Shown piece by piece: positions 17,757-28,100 of a stretch of DNA of 64,000 nt. Positions within the stretch are counted from its first letter, which is position 1. Every line of letters begins with the position of its first letter. The DNA lies in contig NZ_QDKM01000004.1 in the NCBI RefSeq assembly GCF_003076755.1, positions 1 to 64,000 of the forward strand. Direction: 5' to 3'. Made by a program: the position numbers and the translations under genes. The notes under the pieces were generated by a model, which saw only the letters and a program-made list of their open reading frames with translations, was not told the origin of the DNA and made no database searches. The stretch is from Pararhodobacter oceanensis. Its GTDB lineage: Bacteria; Pseudomonadota; Alphaproteobacteria; Rhodobacterales; Rhodobacteraceae.

Positions 17757-19457
17757 CTAGCCCCGCCGATTCAGCAGCAGGCTTTCCAGCGCTGTGCGCC
17801 GCGCGATATCCTCAAGCCCGAGATAGCGCAGCACGCTGAGCCCCTCGGCCAGCATCCGCGGATCGGCGGGCCCACCCAACTGGATCAACACCCGCAGCAC
17901 CTCCTCGCCCAGACGCCCCTCGGCCAGCCTGTCCAGCGTCTCGGCCGCGGGCAGGGCCTCACGGGCGAAGGCTTCGCCCACCGCCTGCGCGACCTCGCCG
18001 GTCATCGCACCATTATGAAGCGCGGGATCAAGGCCGCGCGCCACCGCAGCGAGAAACCGCTCTTCGGAGGTGGCGCGCTCCATATCACGGCCAAGGGCGA
18101 CGGTTTCATAGCTGTCCGACAGCAGCCCGACGCGAAACGCCAGCGCGCCGGCGGCGCCGCTCAGCGCCATCTGCCCGAGGCTTTGCGCGTATAATTCGGC
18201 CATCGGCACTTCCAGCTCGCCCGCCTGAATTTGCGGCCAAACCTCGATCAGGGCCGCGGCGGTGGCCTCGGTGTCGCCGGAATGCAGCGCGGTATCAAAG
18301 CGTTGCACTAGCCGCACGCGCTCCCATATGCCGCCCGAGGCGGCGGCGCGGCGTTCGGTATAGAGCCCGAGCAAGCGGTTCGGCGAGAGCGCTCCGGCGC
18401 GCACCAGCCGTTCGGCGGCCTCAAGCTGGGCGCGCCAACCGATGGTGCCGCGCAGATCGGCATGGGCATAAGAGACCGGCAGACCCAGCGTCGGCACCTG
18501 ATCGCCGGTGGCTTCCAACAGGCGCCAGACCAGCGGGCTGGGCGTGCCCGAGGGCGGCGGAAGCAGCGTCGCGGCACCGGGCAGTCGCTCGTTCCCGTCC
18601 AGAAAATGCTCAAGAAGATCAACCAAATAGGGCGATAGTCGTTGCGCGTCCTCGGCCTCATGCAAAAGGTTCAGCGCCTTGTCCCATTCACTCTCGCGGG
18701 CCAGACAGAAGATCATTGCCGCATCATCGCCAATCGGCGGCTCATCCAGCAGGACCGAGGCGCAGGCGCGGTGCTCATCGCCGAGCAACAGCCCGATATC
18801 GAACCGGCGCAGGCGCAGATGCGGATCGCTGGGGTCCAAAGCGTCGAGGATCGCGGCGGCTTGGTCGAGCGCGCCGAATTCGATCAGCTTGTCGATCCGC
18901 GCCATCAGGAAATCGGGCCGCTCTCGGGTGGGGGCACCGGTTGGGGCGTGGTCATCTGCCTGAGCCATGGCCGGAGCAATAGTTGGCGCAATCGCCTCGG
19001 GCAGGGGCGCGTCGAATTCGGCCAGCAAAAGCCGCAGGCTGAGATCGCGCAGAGCGGGCAGCATATCGGTGGGCAGCGCCGTGATCAGCTGCGCCAGCGT
19101 ATCGGCGGGGGTCGCGCCCCAGAGGTTCGACGGCAAACCAACCCGCGCCGCCGGAAACAACCCGATGGCCTCGGGGCGCAGCGCATCCAGCGGCCGCACC
19201 GAGATCGCCGAATCAGCCACACGTGCGCCCGGCGGAGTCAGCGGATAGGCACCGGGGGCCTCGGCCCGCTCACCGGGGCGCAGCCAGTCGATCACCGACA
19301 TCGGCCCGATCTGCTGGGCCGAAGCGGGCAGGGGCGCCAGCATCAGCGCCGTGACGGCAACTCCGGCCAACAGCCGCCCCGTCGCGATACCCCCGCCCTC
19401 CGACGCATTCAGGCGGCGGGACCAATGGGGCATGCTTCGACGGGGCGCTGCGCTCAT
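17757..19457 (-). CDS. large secreted protein of unknown function
   Basis: A 566-residue protein with an N-terminal export signal: basic residues to about 26, a hydrophobic stretch 27-45 and a likely cleavage after ALPASA-type sequence near 47. The mature part is almost all alpha-helical, rich in Ala, Leu, Glu and Asp, with TPR-like spacing of Leu/Ala pairs, and has no catalytic motif that I recognise. ATG 19457 overlaps the stop of the 58-residue gene by 4 nt (ATGA), which fixes the start. It is followed by xerD after 3 bp. Three genes are thus tightly coupled, and the arrangement suggests an envelope or division-linked role, but no function can be stated. Confidence 0.8.
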   Translation of the reverse strand: MSAAPRRSMPHWSRRLNASEGGGIATGRLLAGVAVTALMLAPLPASAQQIGPMSVIDWLRPGERAEAPGAYPLTPPGARVADSAISVRPLDALRPEAIGLFPAARVGLPSNLWGATPADTLAQLITALPTDMLPALRDLSLRLLLAEFDAPLPEAIAPTIAPAMAQADDHAPTGAPTRERPDFLMARIDKLIEFGALDQAAAILDALDPSDPHLRLRRFDIGLLLGDEHRACASVLLDEPPIGDDAAMIFCLARESEWDKALNLLHEAEDAQRLSPYLVDLLEHFLDGNERLPGAATLLPPPSGTPSPLVWRLLEATGDQVPTLGLPVSYAHADLRGTIGWRAQLEAAERLVRAGALSPNRLLGLYTERRAAASGGIWERVRLVQRFDTALHSGDTEATAAALIEVWPQIQAGELEVPMAELYAQSLGQMALSGAAGALAFRVGLLSDSYETVALGRDMERATSEERFLAAVARGLDPALHNGAMTGEVAQAVGEAFAREALPAAETLDRLAEGRLGEEVLRVLIQLGGPADPRMLAEGLSVLRYLGLEDIARRTALESLLLNRRG

Positions 19458-19630
19458 TCTGTGGTCAACTCCACCGGCACGCTGCGCGGTTCGGGGGCGC
19501 GGCTGAGATCGCCGAGATAGGCAAAGCCTAAGAACCCGAGTCCGCCAAAGAGGATCAGGATCACCAGCAGTCGAAACAGGTAGCCGAAAAAACCCGGGCG
19601 TTCATCATAACGGCGGTCGAAACGGGACAT
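19454..19630 (-). CDS. 58-residue single-span membrane protein, unknown function
   Basis: A small gene read directly from the minus strand: ATG 19630 to TGA 19454. The product begins MSRFDRRYDERPGFFG, has one hydrophobic segment at about 17-40 and a short polar tail ending ELTTE. The basic N-terminus predicts a cytoplasmic N-terminus. AGAGGA lies 10 nt before the start. The 4-nt overlap with the downstream gene argues that it is translated. It heads the operon with the large secreted protein and xerD, divergent from aroK across about 150 bp. No known family is recognised. Confidence 0.75.
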   Translation of the reverse strand: MSRFDRRYDERPGFFGYLFRLLVILILFGGLGFLGFAYLGDLSRAPEPRSVPVELTTE

Positions 19631-19779
19631 GGGGGCTCAATCCTCTTATTGGTATCCCGGAGCTTGCGGCCTGCACCGCGCTCCTTGGGTGTTTTATAGC
19701 TGGAACTTATCGCAAGATCACGCCATTCAAGGACAATAAGTTGAAAATCGCCCTCTTGTGATAGGGCGCGGGCAAGGTG

Positions 19780-20319
19780 ATGACGGCGAGATTGAAAAAG
19801 ACGGTGGTGATGGTCGGCATGATGGGGGCTGGAAAGTCTGCTGTTGGCCGCGAGTTGGCGCGTATTCTAGGGGTGGATTTCGTAGATTCGGACGCCGAGA
19901 TCGAAACTGCCGCCAATGCCACGATCAGCGAAATCTTCGCCCGCGACGGCGAGGCGTTCTTTCGCGACAAGGAGGCACGGGTGATCGCGCGGCTGTTGGG
20001 CAGCACCCCGAGCGTGTTGTCGGTGGGGGGCGGGGCGTTTTTGCGCGCCGACACCCGCGCATTGATCAGTGAGTTGGGGGTCTCGGTCTGGCTCAAGGCC
20101 GATCTCGAGACCCTGTGGCAACGGGTGCGGCGCAAGGACTCGCGGCCCTTGCTGCGCACTGCTAATCCGCGGGCGACGCTGGCCGGTCTGATGGCCGAGC
20201 GCGAGCCCTCTTATGCGCAGGCCGATCTGATGGTCGATGCGCGGCCCGAGTATACCATTGAAGACACAGCACAAAAAACCGTTGAGGCGATCCTGACCCG
20301 CCCTGATGTGCTGCATTGA
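19780..20319 (+). CDS. aroK: shikimate kinase
   Basis: A 179-residue P-loop kinase that phosphorylates shikimate in aromatic amino-acid synthesis. Walker A is GMMGAGKSAVG at about 13-23, the substrate-binding segment DSDAEIE at about 35-41, and GGGAFLRADTR and SRPLLRT follow in family order. ATG 19780 is preferred; a GTG at 19777 is also in frame, directly after AAGG. It is followed by aroB after 39 bp, the common aroKB pair. Confidence 0.95.
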   Translation: MTARLKKTVVMVGMMGAGKSAVGRELARILGVDFVDSDAEIETAANATISEIFARDGEAFFRDKEARVIARLLGSTPSVLSVGGGAFLRADTRALISELGVSVWLKADLETLWQRVRRKDSRPLLRTANPRATLAGLMAEREPSYAQADLMVDARPEYTIEDTAQKTVEAILTRPDVLH

Positions 20320-20358
20320 TCGCCGAGGCCCGCAGCGCGGGATCGGCAAGGAGTTGAG

Positions 20359-21501
20359 ATGACAGAGCAGATTTTCCCAATGGCGGATGCGATTGACGAT
20401 GTGGCGGTTGATCTGGGCGCGCGCTCCTATGTGGTGCGTGTCGGGCGCGGGTTGATGGCGCGGGCGGGTGCCGAGATCGCGCCCTTGCTCAACCGCCCGC
20501 GCGTTGCCGTGGTGACCGAGCGCACGGTGGCTGATCTGCACCTTGAAGCGCTGCGCGCGGGGTTGGCGGCTGCGGGCATCGAGATGGAGGCGCTGATCCT
20601 GCCACCGGGCGAATCAACCAAGAGCTGGCCGCATCTCGAGCGCACAGTGGAGTGGCTGCTCGAGCAGAAGGTCGAGCGCGGCGATATTGTCATCGCTTTG
20701 GGCGGCGGGGTGATTGGCGATCTGGTCGGCTTTGCCGCAGCAATCCTGCGCCGCGGGGTGCGGTTCGTGCAAATCCCGACCTCTTTGCTGGCGCAGGTCG
20801 ACAGTTCGGTGGGCGGCAAGACCGGCATCAACTCGGCGCAGGGCAAGAACCTGATCGGTGCCTTTCACCAGCCGTCCTTGGTGCTGGCGGATATTGATGT
20901 CCTCGACACGTTGCCGCCGCGCGATTTTCTCGCGGGCTACGGCGAGGTGGTCAAATACGGGCTGTTGGGCGACGCGGAGTATTTCGAATGGCTTGAGGTC
21001 AACGGCCCCGCTTTGGCACGCGGTGACAAAGGCACGCGGCAGGCGGCGGTGCGCCATGCGGTGCAGATGAAGGCCGATATTGTGGCGCGGGACGAGACCG
21101 AACAGGGCGACCGCGCGCTGCTAAACCTCGGCCATACCTTCGGCCATGCGCTTGAGGCCGCGACCGGTTATTCCGACCGCTTGCTGCACGGCGAGGGGGT
21201 GGCGATTGGCTGCCTGCTGGCCTTTGATCTCTCGGCGCGCATGGGGCTGGTCTCGCAAGAGGCGCCGGCGCGGGTGGCCGCCCATCTCGCTGATATGGGG
21301 ATGAAGCGCAGCCTCGCGGATATCGCCGGTGAGCTGCCGGATCGCGACGGTCTGATCGCCCTAATGGCGCAGGACAAAAAGGTCGTCATGGGGCAGATGC
21401 GGTTCATTCTGGCGCGTGATATCGGCGACAGTTTCGTCAGCTCCGAGGTGTCATCTGAGGCGCTGGCGGCGGTGCTTGATGAGGCATTGCGGCAGCGCTA
21501 G
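20359..21501 (+). CDS. aroB: 3-dehydroquinate synthase
   Basis: A 380-residue enzyme converting DAHP to 3-dehydroquinate. The NAD-binding glycine motif GGGVIGDLVGFAAA (about 115-128), the Lys-rich PTSLLAQVDSSVGGKTGIN and the zinc ligands in LNLGHTFGHALEA and LLHGEGVAIG are all present. The ATG is preceded by AAGGAG at the right distance. It is co-directional with aroK, and the pair completes two steps of the shikimate pathway. A separate type II dehydroquinase gene (aroQ) is at 36507-36944. Confidence 0.97.
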   Translation: MTEQIFPMADAIDDVAVDLGARSYVVRVGRGLMARAGAEIAPLLNRPRVAVVTERTVADLHLEALRAGLAAAGIEMEALILPPGESTKSWPHLERTVEWLLEQKVERGDIVIALGGGVIGDLVGFAAAILRRGVRFVQIPTSLLAQVDSSVGGKTGINSAQGKNLIGAFHQPSLVLADIDVLDTLPPRDFLAGYGEVVKYGLLGDAEYFEWLEVNGPALARGDKGTRQAAVRHAVQMKADIVARDETEQGDRALLNLGHTFGHALEAATGYSDRLLHGEGVAIGCLLAFDLSARMGLVSQEAPARVAAHLADMGMKRSLADIAGELPDRDGLIALMAQDKKVVMGQMRFILARDIGDSFVSSEVSSEALAAVLDEALRQR

Positions 21502-21570
21502 GACGCGGTTTCGCAATAACCGATCAAGGAAACGGCGCGTAACTGGGGGTTCGAGCCCCCTAACCCCAAG

Positions 21571-21595
21571 GCCCTGCGACTTGGGCGCGCAGGGC
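21571..21595 (+). terminator. possible terminator after aroB
   Basis: GCCCTGCG (21571-21578) pairs with CGCAGGGC (21588-21595) around a 9-nt loop, with only a short T run (CCCTTTTC) 10 bp further on. A second hairpin, GGGGG-TTCGAG-CCCCC, lies just upstream at 21545-21560. Confidence 0.4.
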
Positions 21596-21663
21596 ATTGG
21601 CCCTTTTCGCGCCGTCCTATATCCCCTAGACTGGTGGTTAATATATCGGCGAATGGCACTGAC

Positions 21664-22089
21664 ATGACAAAAACGGAAACCTCACAAGGGCTTGTGGCGC
21701 GTTGCGAGGCCAAGGGTCTGCGGCTGACTGGCCAGCGCCGGATCATCGCGGGGATTTTGGAAACCGCCGAGGATCATCCCGATGTCGAGGAATTGCACCG
21801 GCGCGCGGTGGATCTGGACCCGCGGATCTCGATTGCGACGGTTTACCGCACGGTCAAAGCCTTCGAGGATGTCGGCCTTCTGGAGCGCCGCGAATTCGGC
21901 GACGGGCGCGCGCGTTGGGAAGACGCCGACCGTGAGCATCATGACCATCTGATCGATCTCGCCAATGGCGATGTGATCGAATTCTGTGACCCCGAGATCG
22001 AGGCGCTGAAAGAAGCCATTGCGCGCAAGCTGGGCTACCGGCTCGAAGGCCACCGGCTTGAATTATATGGCGTAAAACTCGAGAGTTGA
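21664..22089 (+). CDS. fur: Fur-family metalloregulator, Mur-like (manganese/iron)
   Basis: A 141-residue Fur-family repressor. The winged helix covers about 15-85 (ISIATVYRTVKAFEDVGLL is the recognition region) and the dimerisation domain follows. The regulatory metal site shows HHDHLIDLANGDVIEF (92-107). There are no CxxC pairs, so the structural zinc site of E. coli Fur is missing. This profile and the C-terminus HRLELYGVKLE match the alphaproteobacterial Fur/Mur group, where many members sense manganese. The start ATG 21664 is the first with family-like sequence. Targets in the window were not identified. Confidence 0.88.
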   Translation: MTKTETSQGLVARCEAKGLRLTGQRRIIAGILETAEDHPDVEELHRRAVDLDPRISIATVYRTVKAFEDVGLLERREFGDGRARWEDADREHHDHLIDLANGDVIEFCDPEIEALKEAIARKLGYRLEGHRLELYGVKLES

Positions 22090-22149
22090 TCTTGCCCGCC
22101 ACATGGTGTTTGTCGGGGGTGAGCGTTTTATGATGGACCGGAGCCCTGT

Positions 22150-23028
22150 ATGAATACCCTGCGTGGCCCGATGTTCATGGTGCTCTCGATGGCGGGGTTT
22201 GCCGCCGAGGATGCGCTGATCAAAGGTCTGGCGCTGCGCGTGCCGATCGGGCAGATCGGGTTGTTTCTGGGCTTTGGCGGCGCGCTGGTCTTTGGCATCA
22301 TGGCCTATGTGCAGGGCTATAGTCTGTTTGACCGCAAAGCCTTGCGCGGCGCGGTGTTCCTGCGGACCTTTGCCGAGTTGTTTGCGGTGATTTTCATGCT
22401 GTTGAGCATCTCCATGGCGCCGCTCAGCGTGGTGACCGCGGTGTTGCAGGCGATGCCGCTGACCGTGACGCTGGCCGCTGCCGTGTTCTTGCGCGAACCG
22501 GTTGGCTGGCGGCGCTGGAGCGCGATTGTCATCGGCTTTGCCGGTGTGATGATGATTGTGCGCCCCGGAGCCTCGGGGTTTGATCCTTATGTGCTGTTGC
22601 CCTTGGGCGCGGTGGTGGCGCTGACCGTGCGCGATTTGGCGACCCGCAATGTGCCCGCGACGGTGGCCTCAAGCCAGGTCTCGGGCTGGGGGTTTGCCGC
22701 GGCGATCCCCGGCGGGGTGATCCTGCTGCTGCTGCGCGGCGATCCCCTGATCGTGCCCACCGCGCTGGATTGGGGGCTGCAGGCGCTGACCCTGCTGGCG
22801 GGTATTCTGGGCTATATCACCCTCGTTCTGGCGACACGCGTTGGCGATATCGGGTTGACCATGCCGTTTCGCTATTCGCGGCTGGTGTTTGGCATGTTGA
22901 TCGGGGTGATTGTCTTTGGCGAGCGGCCCGACCTTCTGACCCTGATCGGCGCGTTTTTGATCGTTGCGGCGGGGCTTTACACCTTGATGCGCGAAATGCG
23001 GTTGCGCCGTAGCGTCACCCGCGCCTGA
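22150..23028 (+). CDS. EamA/DMT-family transporter
   Basis: A 292-residue integral membrane protein with ten predicted helices in two EamA repeats (about 5-135 and 150-280). The first repeat ends with AAAVFLREPVGWRRWSAIVIGFAGVMMIV and the second with VFGERPDLLTLIGAFLIVAAGLYTL, the usual duplicated signature. Drug/metabolite exporters of this group move amino acids or other small metabolites, but no substrate can be inferred here. The gene is 60 bp downstream of fur in the same direction. Confidence 0.85.
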   Translation: MNTLRGPMFMVLSMAGFAAEDALIKGLALRVPIGQIGLFLGFGGALVFGIMAYVQGYSLFDRKALRGAVFLRTFAELFAVIFMLLSISMAPLSVVTAVLQAMPLTVTLAAAVFLREPVGWRRWSAIVIGFAGVMMIVRPGASGFDPYVLLPLGAVVALTVRDLATRNVPATVASSQVSGWGFAAAIPGGVILLLLRGDPLIVPTALDWGLQALTLLAGILGYITLVLATRVGDIGLTMPFRYSRLVFGMLIGVIVFGERPDLLTLIGAFLIVAAGLYTLMREMRLRRSVTRA

Positions 23029-23160
23029 ACCTTAGCCCGACTGGCCGCCCATCTGACTGGCCGACTGACCGCCTAAGCGACCGCCAGAGCTGGCAAATTC
23101 GTCACTGGTTGCGGTAACCTGCGCGCGCGCCCTTCCACCGCGGCGGGTGGCGCAGTATAG

Positions 23161-24471
<1,311 letters not shown>

Positions 24472-24559
24472 AGCTGGCTCGGGTTGCGGGCGGTGATGTC
24501 GCCGCCTCTCGCGGCTGGTCGTCGTGGGTTAAGCGATGAGCATTTAGACAGATGAGACA

Positions 24560-24587
24560 GGGCATCCGGCGACGGGTGCCCTTTTTT
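24560..24587 (+). terminator. rho-independent terminator after eno
   Basis: An 8-bp stem (GGGCATCC paired with GGGTGCCC, one T-G wobble), a 6-nt loop GGCGAC, then TTTTTT. Confidence 0.85.
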
Positions 24588-24666
24588 ACAGACAATTTGA
24601 AAGGTTAAGCCGCTATTAAGCCTGAGCTGCCAGACTGGGCCCGAAGTGATAGCCAAGGAGGCTGCT

Positions 24667-25179
24667 ATGATTGCTGGCATTGCTCCGGTCTCCATTCCGG
24701 GCACGGCGTTCGATGTGCGCGCCTATGGCGTGGTCGGGCAGGGGGTGGCCGCGGCCAATCGCGCCCCCGCCACGGAAACCGCGCAGGCCCTGCGCCCGGT
24801 GGAGCCTTCGGTCTCGCCGCGCGATGTCCGCGGTGAAACCGCGCGCGACAGACCGGTCGGCCCGCCACCAACCTTTGAAATCAATGTGTTGGAGGATATG
24901 CGCGACCGTGCCGCCAAAGTCCCTTATGAGCCGCCACCGGAGACCATTCAGGAGCAGGCGAATACCGTCCCCGAGGTGGACTTCGCGGTGCCCGAGGTGG
25001 CTGCGGAGGCAGATAGCGACGCCGTTGCCGAGGCGCGGGACGAGCAAGTGGCGGAGGGGACCGGTGGGGATGAGGCGGAGCGCCCCGCTGTGACCGAGCG
25101 TTCATCTGCGACTGAGCGCGCGCCGCTCTATCTTGGCACTTCGGAAAGCGCCGATCCGACGGTGAACCTCAAGATCTGA
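24667..25179 (+). CDS. acidic Pro/Glu/Ala-rich protein, unknown function
   Basis: A 170-residue product starting at ATG 24667, with AAGGAGG 7 nt upstream. It has no signal peptide or membrane segment. The middle and C-terminal parts (about 70-160) are rich in Glu, Ala, Pro and Asp and look disordered, ending in PTVNLKI. Nothing catalytic is recognised. It stands alone between the eno terminator and the preA terminator. The good ribosome-binding site and codon-position bias support it as a real gene. Confidence 0.65.
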   Translation: MIAGIAPVSIPGTAFDVRAYGVVGQGVAAANRAPATETAQALRPVEPSVSPRDVRGETARDRPVGPPPTFEINVLEDMRDRAAKVPYEPPPETIQEQANTVPEVDFAVPEVAAEADSDAVAEARDEQVAEGTGGDEAERPAVTERSSATERAPLYLGTSESADPTVNLKI

Positions 25180-25293
25180 CGCGGGTTTGCGCGACATTCC
25201 AACCCGCGCAGCCCACGCATCCCCCACGACCAGCGCGCACCTACATGCCACCGTATCCCTGCCTCACATTGGCCCTCGGGCACGAATAAATAA

Positions 25294-25329
25294 CAAAGCC
25301 GGCGCAGTCACAGTGACGCGCCGGCTTTG
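25294..25329. terminator. long bidirectional hairpin between convergent genes
   Basis: CAAAGCCGGCGC and GCGCCGGCTTTG form a perfect 12-bp stem. The loop also contains GTCAC-A-GTGAC, extending the stem to 17 bp with one unpaired A. It lies 22 bp from the preA stop. Confidence 0.8.
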
Positions 25330-25351
25330 GGTTTGCCATATGGCGATGGGA

Positions 25352-26656
25352 TTATTCGGCCGCCGCAACCATCGGGTTATTCGGATGCTGCGTCCAGTCG
25401 CCGTGCTTATCCGAGACCACCTCACCGGTGCGCGGATCGACCATACCGGGCTGCATTTGCTCCATGGTGATGCAATCCTCCACCGGACAGACGTTGACGC
25501 AAAGGTTGCAGGCCACGCATTCCTCGTCCTTGACCGTAAACACACGGTCTGGCGACATGGCAATCGCCTGATGCGAGGTATCCTCGCAGGCCGCATAACA
25601 ACGTCCGCAGCTGATGCAGAGATCCTGATTGATCACCGCTTTGGTGACGTAATTCAGGTTCAGATCCTTCCAATCGGTGACATTCGGCACCGCGCGGCGG
25701 ACCACATCGTCGATCGAATTCAGCCCCTTTTGATCCATCCACAGGCTGAGACCGGCGTTCAACTCTTTAATGATATCAAACCCGTAGGTCATTGCCGCCG
25801 TGCAGACCTGCACCGATCCGGCACCGAGCGCCAGAAATTCAGCCGCATCGCGCCAGGTGGTCACACCGCCAATGCCCGAAATCGGCAGATGCGCGGTCTC
25901 GGCGCTGCGGGCGATCTCGGCGACCATATTCAGCGCAATCGGCTTGACCGCCGGTCCGCAATAGCCGCCATGGGCGCCCTTGCCGTCAATCGTCGGCTCA
26001 GGCGCGAAACTGTCAAGGTTCACGCTGGTGATCGAATTGATCGTGTTGATCAGGCTGACCGCATCGGCGCCACCGCGCATCGCCGCTTCGGCGGGCTGGC
26101 GAATGTCGGTGATATTCGGCGTCAGCTTGACGATACAGGGCATCCGCGAGTGTTTCTTGACCCAGCGGGTGACCATTTCGATGTATTCGGGCACCTGACC
26201 CACGGCGCTGCCCATGCCACGCTCGGCCATCCCATGCGGGCAGCCAAAGTTCAGCTCGACCCCATCGGCACCGGTATCCTCGACATGGGCCAGAATATCG
26301 ATCCAGCTTTGCTCGTCACAGGGCACCATCAGGCTGACGATCAGCGCGCGGTCCTTCCACTCACGTTTGACCTTTTTGATCTCTTGCAGGTTGATTTCCA
26401 GCGGCCGGTCGGTGATCAATTCGATGTTGTTGAGCCCCAGCAAACGCCGGTCGGCACCATAGATCGCGCCGTAGCGCGGGCCGTTAACGTTGACCACCGG
26501 CGGCCCCTCGGAGCCCAGCGTTTTCCACACCACGCCGCCCCAGCCCGCCTTGAAGGCGCGCACCACATTGTATTCCTTATCCGTGGGCGGCGCCGAGGCC
26601 AGCCAGAACGGGTTCGGGGATTTGATCCCGGCGAAATTGGTTGTCAGATCTGCCAT
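25352..26656 (-). CDS. preA: NAD-dependent dihydropyrimidine dehydrogenase, PreA subunit
   Basis: A 434-residue FMN/iron-sulfur subunit that reduces uracil and thymine to the dihydro forms, or runs in reverse. The FMN barrel spans about 1-310 (start LTTNFAGIKSPNPFWLASAP; NFGCPHGMAERGMG; GIGGVTTWRDAAEF). Two C-terminal 4Fe-4S motifs follow: CISCGRCYAAC and CVACNLCVNVC-PV. ATG 26656 has GGAGGA upstream. It is 53 bp downstream of preT in the same operon, matching the E. coli preTA pair. Dihydropyrimidinase is not found in the window. Confidence 0.95.
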   Translation of the reverse strand: MADLTTNFAGIKSPNPFWLASAPPTDKEYNVVRAFKAGWGGVVWKTLGSEGPPVVNVNGPRYGAIYGADRRLLGLNNIELITDRPLEINLQEIKKVKREWKDRALIVSLMVPCDEQSWIDILAHVEDTGADGVELNFGCPHGMAERGMGSAVGQVPEYIEMVTRWVKKHSRMPCIVKLTPNITDIRQPAEAAMRGGADAVSLINTINSITSVNLDSFAPEPTIDGKGAHGGYCGPAVKPIALNMVAEIARSAETAHLPISGIGGVTTWRDAAEFLALGAGSVQVCTAAMTYGFDIIKELNAGLSLWMDQKGLNSIDDVVRRAVPNVTDWKDLNLNYVTKAVINQDLCISCGRCYAACEDTSHQAIAMSPDRVFTVKDEECVACNLCVNVCPVEDCITMEQMQPGMVDPRTGEVVSDKHGDWTQHPNNPMVAAAE

Positions 26657-26709
26657 TTTTACGTCCTCCACAGGGTGCGGCCTTGCCAGCGACCCCGATA
26701 AACCGGTGT

Positions 26710-28044
26710 TTACTGCGACAGCGCCGCGTGAATATCCTCGGCGGCATCGCGCCCCTGCGCCACGGCGGTGACCGTCAGATCCTCGCCGCCCGTCGCGCAG
26801 TCGCCGCCCGCCCAAACGCCGGCGAGGCTGGTTTTGCCCACGGCATCAATCACGATCTTGCCGCGCTCGATGCTCAGTGTTTCCGGCGCGCCCTCCAGCG
26901 TCTGGCCAATCGCCTTGAACACATTGTCGGCGCGCAGGCGAAAGGTTTCGCCGGTCATCTCGAGGCCATTGGGGCCGCTGCGGGTATAGCCGAACTCGAT
27001 CTCACGCGCGGCGCCATTGCCATGCACCGCCACAGGGGCGGCGTCGGTGATCAATTTCACACCCTCGGTGGCCGCGTGGTCAAGCTCATAATCCGAGGCC
27101 GCCATCGCCTCGCGCCCGCGGCGGTAGACCATCGTCACATGTTCGGCGCCCAGTAGACGCGATTGCACGGCGGCATCCACCGCGGTCATCCCGCCGCCGA
27201 TCACCACCACATGACGCCCGATGGGCAGGGTGGTGAGGTCGTCGGTCTGGCGCAGATCGGCGATGAAATCCACCGCATCGCGCACGCCGTCTTTCTCGGC
27301 GCCGTCGATGCCGAGCGCATTCACACCCGCCAGCCCCATGCCAAGGAACACCGCGTCATACTCGCCCTTCAGACTGTCAAGCGAGAGATCCTTGCCCAGG
27401 GCTTTGCCGGTGACAATTTCGATGCCGCCGATGCCCATCAGCCAGTCAACCTCGATCTGGGCGATGTTATTGGCGGCTTTATAGGCGGCGATCCCGTATT
27501 CGTTCAGACCGCCGGGTTTCGCATGGGCGTCGTAAATGGTGACGTTATGGCCTTTCATCGCCAGCCGATGCGCGCAGCCCAGACCGGCGGGGCCGGCGCC
27601 GACGACGGCAATGCGTTTGCCGGTCTCGGCGGCGCGGGTGAACGGGTGGTCATTCACCAGCAAAAGCTGGTCAGTGGCATAGCGCTGCAAGCGGCCGATC
27701 TCGACCGGGTTGCCCTCGGCGGCTTCGCGCACACAGGCGCCTTCGCAGAGGGTTTCGGTCGGGCAGACCCGCGCGCACATCGAGCCGAGGATGTTTTGCG
27801 ACAGGATCGTATGCGCCGCCGCATCCGGCATGCCGGCCTGAATTTGGCGGATGAACAGCGGAATGTCGATCGCCGTCGGGCAAGCGGTGATACAGGGCGC
27901 GTCATAGCAAAAATAGCAGCGGTCTGCGGCGACACGCGCCTCATGGGCATCGAAATCGGGGTAAAGATCGTCAAAATTCGCGGCCACCGTCGCGCGGTCA
28001 AGGCGCGCGGCTGTGATGCCGTCAGTCTGCGGGGAATTGGTCAC
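26710..28044 (-). CDS. preT: NAD-dependent dihydropyrimidine dehydrogenase, PreT subunit
   Basis: A 444-residue FAD/NAD(P)H flavoprotein with N-terminal iron-sulfur motifs (CYFCYDAPCITACP at about 42-55; CARVCPTETLCEGAC near 90-104), homologous to the GltD-type small subunit. Rossmann motifs are AVVGAGPAGLGCAH (FAD) and VVIGGGMTAVDAAV (NAD). It passes electrons from NADH to PreA. The start is GTG 28044: GGAGG lies 6 nt upstream and no ATG fits. Homology to glutamate synthase small subunits is general, but the neighbour preA settles the assignment. Confidence 0.93.
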   Translation of the reverse strand: MTNSPQTDGITAARLDRATVAANFDDLYPDFDAHEARVAADRCYFCYDAPCITACPTAIDIPLFIRQIQAGMPDAAAHTILSQNILGSMCARVCPTETLCEGACVREAAEGNPVEIGRLQRYATDQLLLVNDHPFTRAAETGKRIAVVGAGPAGLGCAHRLAMKGHNVTIYDAHAKPGGLNEYGIAAYKAANNIAQIEVDWLMGIGGIEIVTGKALGKDLSLDSLKGEYDAVFLGMGLAGVNALGIDGAEKDGVRDAVDFIADLRQTDDLTTLPIGRHVVVIGGGMTAVDAAVQSRLLGAEHVTMVYRRGREAMAASDYELDHAATEGVKLITDAAPVAVHGNGAAREIEFGYTRSGPNGLEMTGETFRLRADNVFKAIGQTLEGAPETLSIERGKIVIDAVGKTSLAGVWAGGDCATGGEDLTVTAVAQGRDAAEDIHAALSQ

Positions 28045-28100
28045 GGGCTACCTCCGGGTTGGGATTTGCTGGTTTTTCTTTTCAGAGTGCCACAGATTGA

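Noticed and set aside
17136-18194. Plus-strand frame opposite xerD and the secreted protein
   Set aside because: Antisense shadow; the coupled minus-strand operon is well supported.
25187-26701. 504-codon plus-strand frame opposite preA
   Set aside because: Shadow frame of a confidently identified gene; His- and Arg-rich composition with no motif.
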